Assembly: GCF_013820765.1 (NCBI RefSeq)
Contig: NZ_JABJVM010000004.1
Coordinates: 1-64,000, forward strand
Source of the DNA: Paenilisteria rustica
GTDB taxonomy: Bacteria > Bacillota > Bacilli > Lactobacillales > Listeriaceae
DNA: 64,000 nt
Direction of reading: 5' to 3'
The notes under the pieces are model-generated. The model saw nothing but the letters and a program-made list of their open reading frames with translations. It was not told the origin of the DNA and made no database searches. The position numbers and the translations under genes are program-made. Positions 24,167 through 34,478 of this stretch are shown one piece after another; the stretch's first letter is position 1; the number at the start of each line of letters is the position of its first letter.

Positions 24167-24490
24167 TCATCCCTCCTTTGCCGCAGCGTCTCGGTAATGC
24201 ACGTACCGTTCATACGCCTTATCTCGCGCTGCTGTTAAGCCAGACCGTTTATCACTCGCATCGTTAATATAACCTTCTAACTTTGTCGTCAGGTCTTCTC
24301 GCTTGGAATTGAAATGCTTGGATGGAATAACGGAATTACTGAAATCCGGATGCGCGTTCTTATACGAGGAAAGCGAACTTCTCGCTTCCCCTATCAGTTT
24401 GTCATGCTCGGTAATCGCATCTTTTAGCCGATCGTGCAGCCGGTCATAATCATCGCGTTTCTTCTCCAATTCTGATGAGCCAATATCCAC
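24167..24490 (-). CDS. Small helical partner protein, DUF5082-like
   Basis: A 107-aa, almost wholly helical protein (MDIGSSELEKKRDDYDRLHDR, read in part, and LTTKLEGYINDASDKRSGLTAARDK in part) with heptad-like spacing. Start is GTG at 24490 with AGGTG 5 nt upstream. Directly upstream is a run of 12 A residues on the plus strand (24501-24512). With the WXG-like gene after it, this matches the pair of helical partner genes commonly found directly after essC in Listeria and streptococcal LXG loci. Confidence 0.7.
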   Translation of the reverse strand: MDIGSSELEKKRDDYDRLHDRLKDAITEHDKLIGEARSSLSSYKNAHPDFSNSVIPSKHFNSKREDLTTKLEGYINDASDKRSGLTAARDKAYERYVHYRDAAAKEG

Positions 24491-24500
24491 TGTAGCACCT

Positions 24501-24512
24501 AAAAAAAAAAAA
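24501..24512. repeat. Homopolymeric A12 tract before the partner genes
   Basis: Twelve consecutive A residues on the plus strand (T12 on the coding strand) lie in the 43-bp gap between the essC stop and the GTG of the next gene, just ahead of its AGGTG ribosome site. Such runs are prone to slippage. Here a length change would alter spacing but not a reading frame. Confidence 0.6.
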
Positions 24513-24533
24513 TCTAGCCAATCAAATCCCTCC

Positions 24534-27500
24534 TTATTTCGCTGGTTTCACAACCTTGATTTTCTCTGCTATGCCGTTTTGGATGTAATACGCCTCAAAT
24601 GGCAGTAAGTTCGGTTCTTTGTAGTTTTTATTGCTGACGTCAATAACGTTTTGGTCGCCGATTTTGCAAAGAGCAATGCCGTTTTTCTGTTTCTTAATCG
24701 CGCCGCTAACTTTGTCGTAGCCTCGGCCCATCGTGCTCGTATTGCCGGCAATGATGAAGTAGATGCCGAATCGTGGACCGTTTTCAAGCAGATTGACAAA
24801 ATCGGTTTCGAGATCGCTGCTGATGCCATTTACGATAGAGTCGAGATCGGCAATCGCGACAAGTACTGGGCGGGCGTCTTTTAGGAATTCGGCAGTCGTT
24901 GTTAGCCCACCGCTTTCTTTTTGAGCCGCTGCAAAACCGTCTTGACGACTTTCTAGCAAACCGTGAAGTTCTTTGAAAATCATCGTGATGGTTTCGGTGT
25001 CGTTGCCGTATGCGTTGACGTTTGGTTTGTATGCCGCGAAACGTAGCATTGGATTATCGGTCAGAATGATGTCGATTTGCGGATTGACCACCATAACGTC
25101 AAGCAGTGTTACCATCGTTGACTCAATCAATTCGACGCGATCGCTCATCACGAGTGTATTTTGATTTTCTTTGTAGTGTAATGGAATCGGTTCGACATTT
25201 TCAAAATCAACAGCAAACGGTAAATGGCCAGCTGCGAGCATGTTTTGCGTCGATTTCCATGATACGAAATCTTGGAATGGGAGCACTTCTGGAACCATCG
25301 GAATCGGAAGTGGGCGCTCGCCAGACCATGCGTCGGACATTTCTTTCGCCTCTTGCTGAATCGCGCTGATGATTTGTAGCGTGTCTTCGCCTTTGTTCGG
25401 TAGTGCTGTTTGGAACACGGCGATATCGTCCTGTTTCACCAAGCCACGACCTGGTAATTCTTCGCTCGTTAAATCGGTGCGCCCGATGATGCTTCTCGCG
25501 TCGGATGCCTCGATTAAGTAAAGCGGGATTTGCGTTTTAATATTCGAAAGTAACGGCGTACGCATCGCATTTTGCTGTCCAGCACTGATGACGAGGTTGA
25601 TTCCGACGCCGGCACCTTCCCGCGCGATTTGCGTCATAATCTTCTCGAATCCTTCTTGGAACGGCGATTCTTTGACTGGATCGAAATTATCAATAATAAT
25701 CACGACATTCGGCAAAATTTCTCCGCTCGCTTTTTCGTACATGTCGAGATTCGCGACGCCGAACTGGCTTAGTTTACGTTTACGATCCTTTAACTCGCGG
25801 TCAAAACGACGAACGAATTTGCTGACTTTCTCTTCTTCGTCAAGCATAATCGTGTCGGCAACGTGTGGTAATTCGCGCAACGGCAAAAGACCATTGGTTC
25901 CGAAATCAAGCAGGTAAATGTGCAGGTGTTCGGGATTATGCGCGCGTGCCAAGTCCATCACGACGGTTTGCAGGAAGGTTGATTTTCCGTAACCAGGACT
26001 TGAATAAACTGCGATATGACCGTCTTTTGACAAGTTTACTTCAACGGCACGCTGATCTTGCATTTCTGGAATATCCATGAAACCAATAATCGGCGCGAGT
26101 TCGGATTTCTCTTTTTGCCACGCTTCTTTGTAATCGATTGGATGCAGCTCTGGCAAGAAAATCATGTCTTCCAAAGGCGGCAACCACGGACGCGGTAACA
26201 TCGCAATGTTCGCTTCCTCTGTATACTCGTGAATATAATCGATCACCGCATCAAGCTCTGACGGCACTTTTGAAATATCCTCTTTATCGCCCAAACCACT
26301 TAAATCTTCCGTCAAAATTTCATACTGACCGAGATCGTTAATCGCGTAAATCGTCGTATCCACTTGCTCCTGATCGTCTTTATCCGGCACGTAATCCGCA
26401 CCACTCCAAGCACTCTGGAACAATTCGTAAATCTCGTTATTCCCGACTTGCAAATACGAACGACCGGGTAGCGTAATTTCCGCCGCGTCTGGTGTTTTCA
26501 AAATTTCATTGGAATCCGACGCGTTTTGTACTTTCAGCGCCAGTTTGAATTTCGAGTTCGACCAGATTTGATCATCCACGACACCACTTGGTTTTTGCGT
26601 GGCGAGAATCAAATGGATACCGAGTGAACGCCCGATACGCGCTGTCGAAACTAGCTCTTTCATGAATTCCGGTTGTTCACTTTTTAGCTCGGCAAACTCA
26701 TCGGAAATCAGGAATAAATGCGGCATCGCTTCTGATGCTTCGCCTAACTTGTATAATTTTTGATATTGGTTAATATGGTTGACATCGTGCTCGCCAAATA
26801 GACGTTGACGCTTTTGCAATTCGGCTTTAATCGAAGCAAGTGCACGCATACTTTGCGCGCCGTCCAAGTTCGTGATTGTACCGAGCAAATGTGGCAAGTT
26901 TCGGAACAGATTCGCCATGCCGCCGCCCTTGTAATCGATCAGCAGGAACGCGACTTCATACGGGTGGAAATTCACGGCAAGCGAGATAATGTACGATTGA
27001 ATAATCTCCGACTTACCAGAACCCGTCGTACCCGCGACCAAACCATGCGGACCATGCGCTTTTTCATGCAAGTTCAGGTTGACAATATCGTCTTTCCCAC
27101 GCAAACCAAGCGGAACCGCCAAGCTTTTATACGTCTCATTTTTCTCCCAACGCGCGCTAATTCCAAGCTCTTCCACGCGGTCGACACCATACATTTCCAA
27201 AAATGTCACCGATTCCGGAATCGAATTTTTCAGATTCTGCAAGTGATTAAGCGGCGCCAGCGCACGACTCACACTCTCTTTATCAAAATCAGCAGGGAAA
27301 TGATCCAGCGTAAAGCCACGATTCACAAGCTCGCCTTGCTCCAAAATCACATTCCCGTTCTTCGCATCCCGAATATCAATAACCGTTTTCACATGCTCCG
27401 GCAGACTCTGCATCACGTCCTGCACAAACACAAGCGAAACCCCGTACTCACTCGGATCCTCATTGAAGAACTCCATGACCGTGTGATCCATCATCAGTTT

Positions 27501-29048
27501 TTCGTCCGTCACAAGCACCACATAATGCGGCGAAAAGTACATCTGCTCCGACTTGTTGCCCTTTTCCTCCAAAGCCATCTTGCGCTCCTTCAGAATTTGG
27601 TACAACGAGTTCAAAACCTGGTCCCGCGAACGCTCATGATACACGAAGCCACGCACATTAATATCGCGCAAACTCGCGTGCGGCAACCAACGCATCCAGT
27701 CCCACTGTTCCTTTTCCTCTTCGGGGAATACCGTAATAAACTGCAAATCATAGTAGCTGTGGAATAACGCCGTCTGCATCACCATCAACTGCAACTGCTC
27801 AATCACAAGCGCGCGGTGCCCAATATAACCAACCGGCCCGTTCATCAAATCCGTCCCCATCGGCACATCCTTCACCGAATAATACTGCGACTTCAACTCC
27901 TTCGCGCTCTCCACCAACTCATCCTTGTCCTGCGTAAATTCCTCCTCTTGGAATTCCACATTGAACGACGTATTTTCCTCCCCAGTACCAACCCGATACT
28001 GCAAAAAGTCATGGTGGAACATCGTCTTCTCATAAATCCGCGAATCAACAGAAAGCGCCATATCACGAATTTCCGTCACCGTTGGAAAATGATAATGCAG
28101 CGAATGCGCCTGTTCCTCCGCCGCAGCGTGAAGTTCCGACGTCTTGTCCTTCAAATAACGACGATAGCTCGCGTCACGTTCCTTCATGTCCACCTTATAT
28201 TTTTTGCGATTTTTCACATACGTAATCACCGAGAAAATCACCGTCGCGCCCGTCATCCCAAGCGTCATCAACACAAAAATCGGATTCGGACGTAAAAACA
28301 TCATCACAATCGACATCACAATCATAATCAGCGGTGGAATCAGAATTTTCATCAATTCCTCGCTCGGTTTCGAAGGCTTGCCCGGCGGCTTGGCAATCGT
28401 CAAATTCGACTCCGGCGCACGATAAATAATTCGCGGCGACCGGTGGTAATCCGGATAATCCGCACTAAAAGCATTGTCCGGCGCCACCAATTGCGCAAGC
28501 GTCGCATGAACCCGACCATCTCCCGCGATCACCTCGATGTCCTCCTTACCGACCCGAATCGTCACACCGTCAAAATACAGCTGATCCCCAGCCGCTAATA
28601 GGCATTCCGTTTCCACACGATAATAGTTATGGTAAACAATTCCACCGTACACATTCAATTTAAATGTCGCGCCAAGCTCCTCACGAATAAACAACAAATC
28701 CGCCGTCGTGCCCGCAATCACCACATCATTAAAATCCTTCTCACCAAACGTAATCGAATATTTCGTCGTCGTATCAAAAACCTGCGACGCCACATCCTCC
28801 GTCAAATAAAACTGGATTTTCTCGCCGTCAGACGTCTCCAAATTCAGACGCTCATTCAATTCAAGCGGCAAATCACCCAAAAACCATTGCCCCGCGTCCT
28901 CATTCCAGACCACCTGCAACGAATCCGCCAAATTCTCGTAGGTCACCGTATGCTGCAAGTCCCCACCAATCGTTACCTCTTTTTTCGGATCTAACTGGCA
29001 TTTATGCAGCTGATTGCCATAACTAATCGTCAGTAGTTGCTTCTCCAT
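24534..29048 (-). CDS. essC: T7SS membrane ATPase EssC
   Basis: The 1504-aa motor of the T7b secretion machine. Order: two FHA-type N-terminal domains (about 1-190), two membrane helices (about 235-280), a large linker, then FtsK/SpoIIIE ATPase domain 1 (Walker A GTTGSGKSE near 676), domain 2 (SSPGYGKST near 1018) and a degenerate third domain (about 1290-1490) without a canonical P-loop. The C-terminal domain normally recognises EsxB-like or effector substrates and differs between strains, matching the adjacent effector set. It follows essB by 1 bp. A 175-bp internal segment (27278-27452) recurs in truncated form at 20105-20213. Confidence 0.96.
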   Translation of the reverse strand: MEKQLLTISYGNQLHKCQLDPKKEVTIGGDLQHTVTYENLADSLQVVWNEDAGQWFLGDLPLELNERLNLETSDGEKIQFYLTEDVASQVFDTTTKYSITFGEKDFNDVVIAGTTADLLFIREELGATFKLNVYGGIVYHNYYRVETECLLAAGDQLYFDGVTIRVGKEDIEVIAGDGRVHATLAQLVAPDNAFSADYPDYHRSPRIIYRAPESNLTIAKPPGKPSKPSEELMKILIPPLIMIVMSIVMMFLRPNPIFVLMTLGMTGATVIFSVITYVKNRKKYKVDMKERDASYRRYLKDKTSELHAAAEEQAHSLHYHFPTVTEIRDMALSVDSRIYEKTMFHHDFLQYRVGTGEENTSFNVEFQEEEFTQDKDELVESAKELKSQYYSVKDVPMGTDLMNGPVGYIGHRALVIEQLQLMVMQTALFHSYYDLQFITVFPEEEKEQWDWMRWLPHASLRDINVRGFVYHERSRDQVLNSLYQILKERKMALEEKGNKSEQMYFSPHYVVLVTDEKLMMDHTVMEFFNEDPSEYGVSLVFVQDVMQSLPEHVKTVIDIRDAKNGNVILEQGELVNRGFTLDHFPADFDKESVSRALAPLNHLQNLKNSIPESVTFLEMYGVDRVEELGISARWEKNETYKSLAVPLGLRGKDDIVNLNLHEKAHGPHGLVAGTTGSGKSEIIQSYIISLAVNFHPYEVAFLLIDYKGGGMANLFRNLPHLLGTITNLDGAQSMRALASIKAELQKRQRLFGEHDVNHINQYQKLYKLGEASEAMPHLFLISDEFAELKSEQPEFMKELVSTARIGRSLGIHLILATQKPSGVVDDQIWSNSKFKLALKVQNASDSNEILKTPDAAEITLPGRSYLQVGNNEIYELFQSAWSGADYVPDKDDQEQVDTTIYAINDLGQYEILTEDLSGLGDKEDISKVPSELDAVIDYIHEYTEEANIAMLPRPWLPPLEDMIFLPELHPIDYKEAWQKEKSELAPIIGFMDIPEMQDQRAVEVNLSKDGHIAVYSSPGYGKSTFLQTVVMDLARAHNPEHLHIYLLDFGTNGLLPLRELPHVADTIMLDEEEKVSKFVRRFDRELKDRKRKLSQFGVANLDMYEKASGEILPNVVIIIDNFDPVKESPFQEGFEKIMTQIAREGAGVGINLVISAGQQNAMRTPLLSNIKTQIPLYLIEASDARSIIGRTDLTSEELPGRGLVKQDDIAVFQTALPNKGEDTLQIISAIQQEAKEMSDAWSGERPLPIPMVPEVLPFQDFVSWKSTQNMLAAGHLPFAVDFENVEPIPLHYKENQNTLVMSDRVELIESTMVTLLDVMVVNPQIDIILTDNPMLRFAAYKPNVNAYGNDTETITMIFKELHGLLESRQDGFAAAQKESGGLTTTAEFLKDARPVLVAIADLDSIVNGISSDLETDFVNLLENGPRFGIYFIIAGNTSTMGRGYDKVSGAIKKQKNGIALCKIGDQNVIDVSNKNYKEPNLLPFEAYYIQNGIAEKIKVVKPAK

Positions 29049-29049
29049 C

Positions 29050-30279
29050 TTATTCTACCTCCGATGTTGCTTTTGCTTTGTCTTGTTCTTTTTGAGTGGC
29101 TTCCACTTTTGCAGCCTCTTCTTTCGCCTTCGCTTCATCATCTTTTATCTTTTTAATTTTCTCATTGATTGCTTCTTGTTTCGCACTTCTTGTCGATGCG
29201 CTCATTTCCGTATCCGTATCCAATTTCTCAATTTGTCTCGCCAAATTATATACCTGCAAGTCATTATCTTTCATCGTAAGCGCAATATCATTAGCCTTCG
29301 TAAGTTCCGCCTTCCCATCATAAATCCAATACAACAAATAATCCTCTGGCGATTTCAGCGTCGTGTTTTGCAGTACCGTCTTCTTCTGAACCTCGCTCAA
29401 CTTCGCGCCCTCTACATACGATTTCGCCAATTCATACTTGCTCGCTTGTGGTAATTTCGTCGGCTCCACATCGCGCAACGCATCTGTCACCTTACCAAAA
29501 TCATTCGCGATAAACGCCTCATTCGCACGAAGCAACGTCTCCTGAAACGGCACTTTCACAAAAGCAAAATAGGCAACTGGAACCGCCAGTACAAGTGTCG
29601 CAATAATAAATCCAATCGTAAGTCCTTTAAACAAACGATAATTTTTCCGCTGCACCAATGTCATTTTCCGATCCACAGCCGCTTTTTCCTTTGTATATCC
29701 TTCCGCCAAAATCGCCTCAATCGCTGCTAAATCCTTCGCCTCAATAACACTCCGTTCAAAACTCGTGCCCTTCGCATTATCTAGCGACCCCGAAATCAAC
29801 TCATCAAACGAGTACTTTTTCGAAAAAAGCGCCACAATCAAACATTTATATTGCTTCAAAAACTTCTCTTCCGTCATCGTGTACGGCGGCAACACATCAC
29901 GAATCCCGCGATACACCAAATATGGCATCTGGTTCACATCAAAAACCACGTTGTCTGGATGTAAGAAAAATGTGAATCGCGTCTTCAATAACTCCGAGAA
30001 CCGCGCCACATTACCGACCGCGCGCAATTTTTCATTCCGATCAAGTTGCACCAACTCATCCCAAGTCGTTTTCCCCACCGTATCGAACTGGAACGACAAT
30101 GCATCCCCTTTATCCTCAAAAGAAACCGGGACAAACAACGGCGAGCGTTCCTTAAGTAAAGCCAACTGACGCACATCCTTCACCCGCGTTTGTGACTTTG
30201 AAAAAGCTACCTGCCAAACCGTCCCATCTATTTGAAAATTATATTCCATCGCATCTACCATTATTTTCTTCGTTATCAT
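29050..30279 (-). CDS. essB: T7SS component EssB
   Basis: A 409-aa protein: cytoplasmic pseudokinase-like domain (about 1-215), one membrane helix (LTIGFIIATLVLAVPVAYFA, about 220-245), and an extracellular helical part ending in a Lys/Glu/Ala-rich coiled coil. Start at ATG 30279 is preferred over an open TTG three codons earlier because the GGGAG site is too close to the TTG. EssB forms the core membrane complex with EssC. Neighbours are essC (1-bp gap) and esaB (18 bp). Confidence 0.93.
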   Translation of the reverse strand: MITKKIMVDAMEYNFQIDGTVWQVAFSKSQTRVKDVRQLALLKERSPLFVPVSFEDKGDALSFQFDTVGKTTWDELVQLDRNEKLRAVGNVARFSELLKTRFTFFLHPDNVVFDVNQMPYLVYRGIRDVLPPYTMTEEKFLKQYKCLIVALFSKKYSFDELISGSLDNAKGTSFERSVIEAKDLAAIEAILAEGYTKEKAAVDRKMTLVQRKNYRLFKGLTIGFIIATLVLAVPVAYFAFVKVPFQETLLRANEAFIANDFGKVTDALRDVEPTKLPQASKYELAKSYVEGAKLSEVQKKTVLQNTTLKSPEDYLLYWIYDGKAELTKANDIALTMKDNDLQVYNLARQIEKLDTDTEMSASTRSAKQEAINEKIKKIKDDEAKAKEEAAKVEATQKEQDKAKATSEVE

Positions 30280-30297
30280 TTGTCTCAAATCTCCCTT

Positions 30298-30549
30298 TTA
30301 TAAAATTTCAATGATATCCCCGTCCGTAATTTGAAAATCGGTCAATTTATCATCATCTGTCAACAATAGTTCCTTGTTTGCCACCTTAATCGCACAATGC
30401 GAAATATTTGGCTGTGATAACTTCAACGTCTCCACCAAGTTCAGCAACAACGCCTTCACCGGCTGGTGCTTCGGGATTCGTAAATCATGAATCCGTCCCC
30501 CCCATTTCGTAAAATTAATCGTGACATTAATATGCGTATCCTGCGCCAT
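30298..30549 (-). CDS. esaB: T7SS ubiquitin-like protein EsaB
   Basis: An 83-aa cytoplasmic protein of the EsaB/YukD ubiquitin-like family, with the expected short beta-grasp pattern (INVTINFTKWGGRIHDLRIP in part, then ALLLNLVETLKL and ITDGDIIEIL at the end). It is required for T7SS activity in staphylococci through an unclear, probably regulatory, role. It sits in the conserved position between essA and essB. Confidence 0.92.
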   Translation of the reverse strand: MAQDTHINVTINFTKWGGRIHDLRIPKHQPVKALLLNLVETLKLSQPNISHCAIKVANKELLLTDDDKLTDFQITDGDIIEIL

Positions 30550-30565
30550 CTCTATCTACCTCTTT

Positions 30566-31087
30566 CTATTCCCATACTTTTCGAACGACCATGTAAAGCG
30601 TCGCGCCTACAGCTATGACGATACTTGATAATACCCACCATATCGTATTGCTCTTTTTTGCCGGCATATCTTGTCCTAGTGTCGATGCCTCACTCTGCTT
30701 CACGGCTCCCTCTTGCTCTGTAAAAACAGAAGCTTTCATCGTCTCCACAGAATTATCTTTTTGTGACTCACCAGTAAATAGCGAGGCTTTCACATCATCC
30801 ATTTGTTTTTTTTCAAACGCCTTGATTTCCTTCGCACTTTTCTCAGTCTCAGGCGTGAACAGCGTAATTCCCAATTTCTCAAGCTCCGTTTGTTCTGTAT
30901 CCGCCTCTGTTTTCTTCTCATCAGATGGTTTAGTCACTCGGCCTACTTGCATTTCCATTTTCCCATCATTACCCAGATATGAATCTTCACTATCTGCCGC
31001 CAAGACTACACCTGGAATTGCGAACAGCGGTATCATCAGAACCCAGACAATCGCAGAAATCCCAATTTTTTTACGCTTCATCATCAT
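30566..31087 (-). CDS. essA: T7SS membrane protein EssA
   Basis: A 173-aa protein with an N-terminal hydrophobic signal/anchor (about 7-28, ending GVVLAA), a charged Glu/Lys-rich extracytoplasmic region and a C-terminal membrane helix (about 147-167) followed by RKVWE. This two-anchor form with a conserved place after esaA identifies EssA. It overlaps the esaA 3' end by 17 bp; the GGAGGAA site lies inside esaA. Confidence 0.88.
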   Translation of the reverse strand: MMMKRKKIGISAIVWVLMIPLFAIPGVVLAADSEDSYLGNDGKMEMQVGRVTKPSDEKKTEADTEQTELEKLGITLFTPETEKSAKEIKAFEKKQMDDVKASLFTGESQKDNSVETMKASVFTEQEGAVKQSEASTLGQDMPAKKSNTIWWVLSSIVIAVGATLYMVVRKVWE

Positions 31088-34000
31088 TTCCTCCTGCTCG
31101 TTTACTCCGATGCCAAACGAATAAATTCACGGTTATACCAACAATGGCCGCACCAATCAAACAATACATCAGAACGAGCCAATTGTCCGCTCGACTCATA
31201 AATCCATTCAACAAGTTTTCCATATATTGTAGAGGCGACAACGAACGTATCGTAGCCAACATCGAATCTTGCTCAATTTTCAAGCCAACCGCCTCTGTCA
31301 AGAACAAGTAAAGCGCTAGAATTACGAGTAGTAAGAACATCCCGATCATCCGCAATTGCCGTAACAAGTAGGTCGCAATCGTTACGAAAACGAGCATCAT
31401 TAAAATAATAATTCCCATCCAAGATACGAAAATAACGCCCTTCATATCCAAGAAGTAAGCCGATATAGCCCCGATAATCGCACCCTCAATCAATGCAATT
31501 CCAACCGTCATCAACGTAATCGGTGTATTTTGATACGCCAACGCCATCTCTTCCTCAAAATCATCCTCTTGCTTCCGTTTTCGTTCCTGTGCCGCAATCA
31601 CATAACCCGTAAACAAAGCCACGATAAAGCAAACTAACACAATCAAGTACGGCGTAAACGTATCCCCTGCTGCAATCGTCTCTCCTTTTACCTTCTCGAC
31701 TGGACTACTCAAGAAACGATATAAATTATCATTATCGCGATCACCAACACGGCTGTTCTCCATCATATTCGCAAAATTAGAAGCAAACTCCTGATCTGTT
31801 CCTAACTTATTCGCCATATTGGCTGATAATTTCTGTGCTTGTGTCACAATTCCCAAACCGCTATTTTGAATATTTTTCGCCTGTTTATCAATGGCATCAA
31901 ATGTTTTGTATACATTATCTGCTGAGTTCAGATTTGTTTTCGAAGAATCAGCTAACGCTTTACTTTGTGAAAGTAAACCTCCGAATTCGCTGCCTAAAGA
32001 AAGCGTCGCCGATTTTTCATCGCCACTGTTCGTTAGTACAACTCCGCCTTTATCTAACAAATCCAGACTAGCCTTACGCCACGCCTCTACATTTTCAAGC
32101 GTTTTGGCAACACTCGCATTCATCGTTGCAGCTTGTGTTGTTGTTTCCGTCAAACGCTCAGATAGCATATCCGCATTTTCTTTTGTGACTGCAATCCGCG
32201 TTTGCGATTCATCCACTTGCTGTTGGAACGTCTCCAAATCACGGTGAATAAAATTCGTCACATTGTCTGTAATCAACGAAACCATCATTGCGATTCGGTC
32301 TTCGATATTGAACTGGTAGTAGTAAGAACTCTTTTTCCCCGCTGCATATTCCGTCAATGTCTTCCCGTCTAAATCAAGCGGTGTCACTCTCGCATCAATG
32401 CCGTAGTATGTCTTAAATAGTTCCGAAAGCTTATAATATGGTTTTACGTATGCAGCCACATTGTCTGCCAGCTCCGTCGTTCCTTTATCGATGCCCTCAA
32501 TTGTCTCATGTACTGAATCCATCGCATCATTGCGCTCTTTCGTCGTGATGATGTACTCTGGACCAAGCTCTATTTGCTCATTCTTGTCCTCGACTTCAAT
32601 CATGACTGGTGGATCAGGCGGATTCAACGGATTTTCTGGATCTTCTGCTTCCATCCTCGTCTCCGTGTTCGTCATATCAATCTTAATCGGAGCAAACAAG
32701 TCAAAATCAGCGAGCGCATCTGCATTCATATAAAGATCAACATTTAGCTTCAAGCCCAGCGCTGTATCCGTGCCATCTGGATTGGTTTCACTCGGATCGA
32801 TTTCCACCGTCCATTCCCGCTTCTCCTCATCATATGTCGTTGTGCTCCTTACATAACTCCCATCCGCTTTCGTAAGTCTAACCGACTGAACCGCCTGATT
32901 ACTAGGTACATCAAAACCATCCGGCTCTTTGAAAACGAGTTTTTGTATGTTCTCATCTACCTTCGATTGTTCTATCTGAAATTCCTGATTAAAATTATAA
33001 ATATAGTACGCGCCATCACTTGTTAATCTTAATTTTTCAGCAATTTTTTCTTGTTTTAACTTATCGATAGCATCCTCAACTACCGTATATTTTGGAAAAT
33101 CTTTTTTCTTTTCCAGCAAACCATCAGACCAATCACCTGAATTACTGCTAATATATTTTCTAGCAAGCTCAATGACATTACGCAGCTCCTTGTAAACCTC
33201 TCTCTCCTCCGCAGTAGCATCATCCTCTAACAAGCGCGCATCATAATTCGGTATCTCTCTCATCACTCTTTGCATTTCCTCATTAAATCGATTATTTAGC
33301 GTCTTATCCGTCAAATCATCTAATGTTATCGTCCGGTTTCCGTCATCCGAAATATATTTCAGTAAATCCCCTTCGACGCTACCTCGCAAGCTTTCACCCA
33401 TTTTAGTCGTCACTTCTGTGTTTATCATGGCAACTTGCTCATTCACAGTATCCAAATATTTCTGCACGTTATCCACCTGCGTCGATAGTGTCCGCTCCTC
33501 CTCTAACTTCTGAAACTGCTTAAAAATAGCGTCATTAGAGGTTTTCAAATTAGATAATTGCTCCGAGACATCCGCCGTTGACATTGCTGCATCATTTCCC
33601 GTCATCTGCTCTGCAAAAGATTTCGATACAAGTGCATTCGTTTCCTGATTCTTTGCAAGCTTCTCTAAAGATTGGAAATACGTCTCATTGACTTTCGTTC
33701 CTTCCGCAAGCCCTGTCCCAAAACCTTTCAGTACATCTTGCAATCCTTTAAAACTATCCTTGGACATGCCAGTATAATCCTGTACTGTTTTAAATTGCTG
33801 CGTATAGTTCGATAAAGGCGAGTTCACATTTGCATTGTATACCGAACCATACGTTTCTTCCTTGTCGACCAGTTTTTTTATACTATCTTGTGCCCCGTGA
33901 AGGTTCGTCAAGATACTCGCAAAATATACTTCAATAATCTCACTATTAAAATCTTCTAACACTTTCGCCGCCGCGCGTTCCGCCTCTGCAGTCACGTCTT

Positions 34001-34400
34001 TATTTCCCGTCTCACTAATACGGTAAGAAATCTTGACCTTCTCTGGATTAGCAAGCGTCATCGACATCGCCGCTTTTGAAAAATCTTGCGGGATAAAAAT
34101 AATCATGTCGTACACACGGTTTTTCAAGCCATATTCAGCGAAGCCACGAGTAGGCGTTGCCCATTTATGGTCCGTCTGATTCACAATCTTCTCTGAAAAT
34201 TTATCGCCAAAATCAATTTTCTCACCATCATCCGTTGTAAACCCTTGGTCTTCATTGACGAGCGCAATGGACATTTTTTTCGTTTTCTGTCCATCTTCTT
34301 CTTTCGCTGCATTTTGTTCCAAAGCCAAATACGACGTCCCTGCCGAAAGAAGCAAAGCCAGCACAAAAAAGGCCAACACACTCCACTTTATTTTTTTCAC
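31071..34400 (-). CDS. esaA: T7SS membrane protein EsaA (YueB-like)
   Basis: An 1109-aa protein with one N-terminal membrane helix (about 8-27), a very long extracellular region rich in helical coiled coil, and five or six C-terminal membrane helices (about 905-1095), the arrangement of EsaA/YueB/Pip proteins. In Bacillus subtilis the homologue YueB serves as a phage SPP1 receptor. The start is GTG at 34400 behind a GGGAGTGG site. It is the first gene of the core operon after esxA; a structured repeat element (34479-34699) lies between. Confidence 0.94.
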   Translation of the reverse strand: MKKIKWSVLAFFVLALLLSAGTSYLALEQNAAKEEDGQKTKKMSIALVNEDQGFTTDDGEKIDFGDKFSEKIVNQTDHKWATPTRGFAEYGLKNRVYDMIIFIPQDFSKAAMSMTLANPEKVKISYRISETGNKDVTAEAERAAAKVLEDFNSEIIEVYFASILTNLHGAQDSIKKLVDKEETYGSVYNANVNSPLSNYTQQFKTVQDYTGMSKDSFKGLQDVLKGFGTGLAEGTKVNETYFQSLEKLAKNQETNALVSKSFAEQMTGNDAAMSTADVSEQLSNLKTSNDAIFKQFQKLEEERTLSTQVDNVQKYLDTVNEQVAMINTEVTTKMGESLRGSVEGDLLKYISDDGNRTITLDDLTDKTLNNRFNEEMQRVMREIPNYDARLLEDDATAEEREVYKELRNVIELARKYISSNSGDWSDGLLEKKKDFPKYTVVEDAIDKLKQEKIAEKLRLTSDGAYYIYNFNQEFQIEQSKVDENIQKLVFKEPDGFDVPSNQAVQSVRLTKADGSYVRSTTTYDEEKREWTVEIDPSETNPDGTDTALGLKLNVDLYMNADALADFDLFAPIKIDMTNTETRMEAEDPENPLNPPDPPVMIEVEDKNEQIELGPEYIITTKERNDAMDSVHETIEGIDKGTTELADNVAAYVKPYYKLSELFKTYYGIDARVTPLDLDGKTLTEYAAGKKSSYYYQFNIEDRIAMMVSLITDNVTNFIHRDLETFQQQVDESQTRIAVTKENADMLSERLTETTTQAATMNASVAKTLENVEAWRKASLDLLDKGGVVLTNSGDEKSATLSLGSEFGGLLSQSKALADSSKTNLNSADNVYKTFDAIDKQAKNIQNSGLGIVTQAQKLSANMANKLGTDQEFASNFANMMENSRVGDRDNDNLYRFLSSPVEKVKGETIAAGDTFTPYLIVLVCFIVALFTGYVIAAQERKRKQEDDFEEEMALAYQNTPITLMTVGIALIEGAIIGAISAYFLDMKGVIFVSWMGIIILMMLVFVTIATYLLRQLRMIGMFLLLVILALYLFLTEAVGLKIEQDSMLATIRSLSPLQYMENLLNGFMSRADNWLVLMYCLIGAAIVGITVNLFVWHRSKRAGGNDDEA

Positions 34401-34478
34401 TTGTATCCACTCCCGTTGTTTTTTATATGTAAGAAGTCTCCCAACTTCGAATTTCCAAATTTAATGTTCACTAACAGG

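Noticed and set aside
26805-27767. 320-codon open frame on the plus strand
   Set aside because: It is antisense to essC, has no ribosome site, and its composition (Arg/His/Gln-rich) is that of a reverse-strand shadow.
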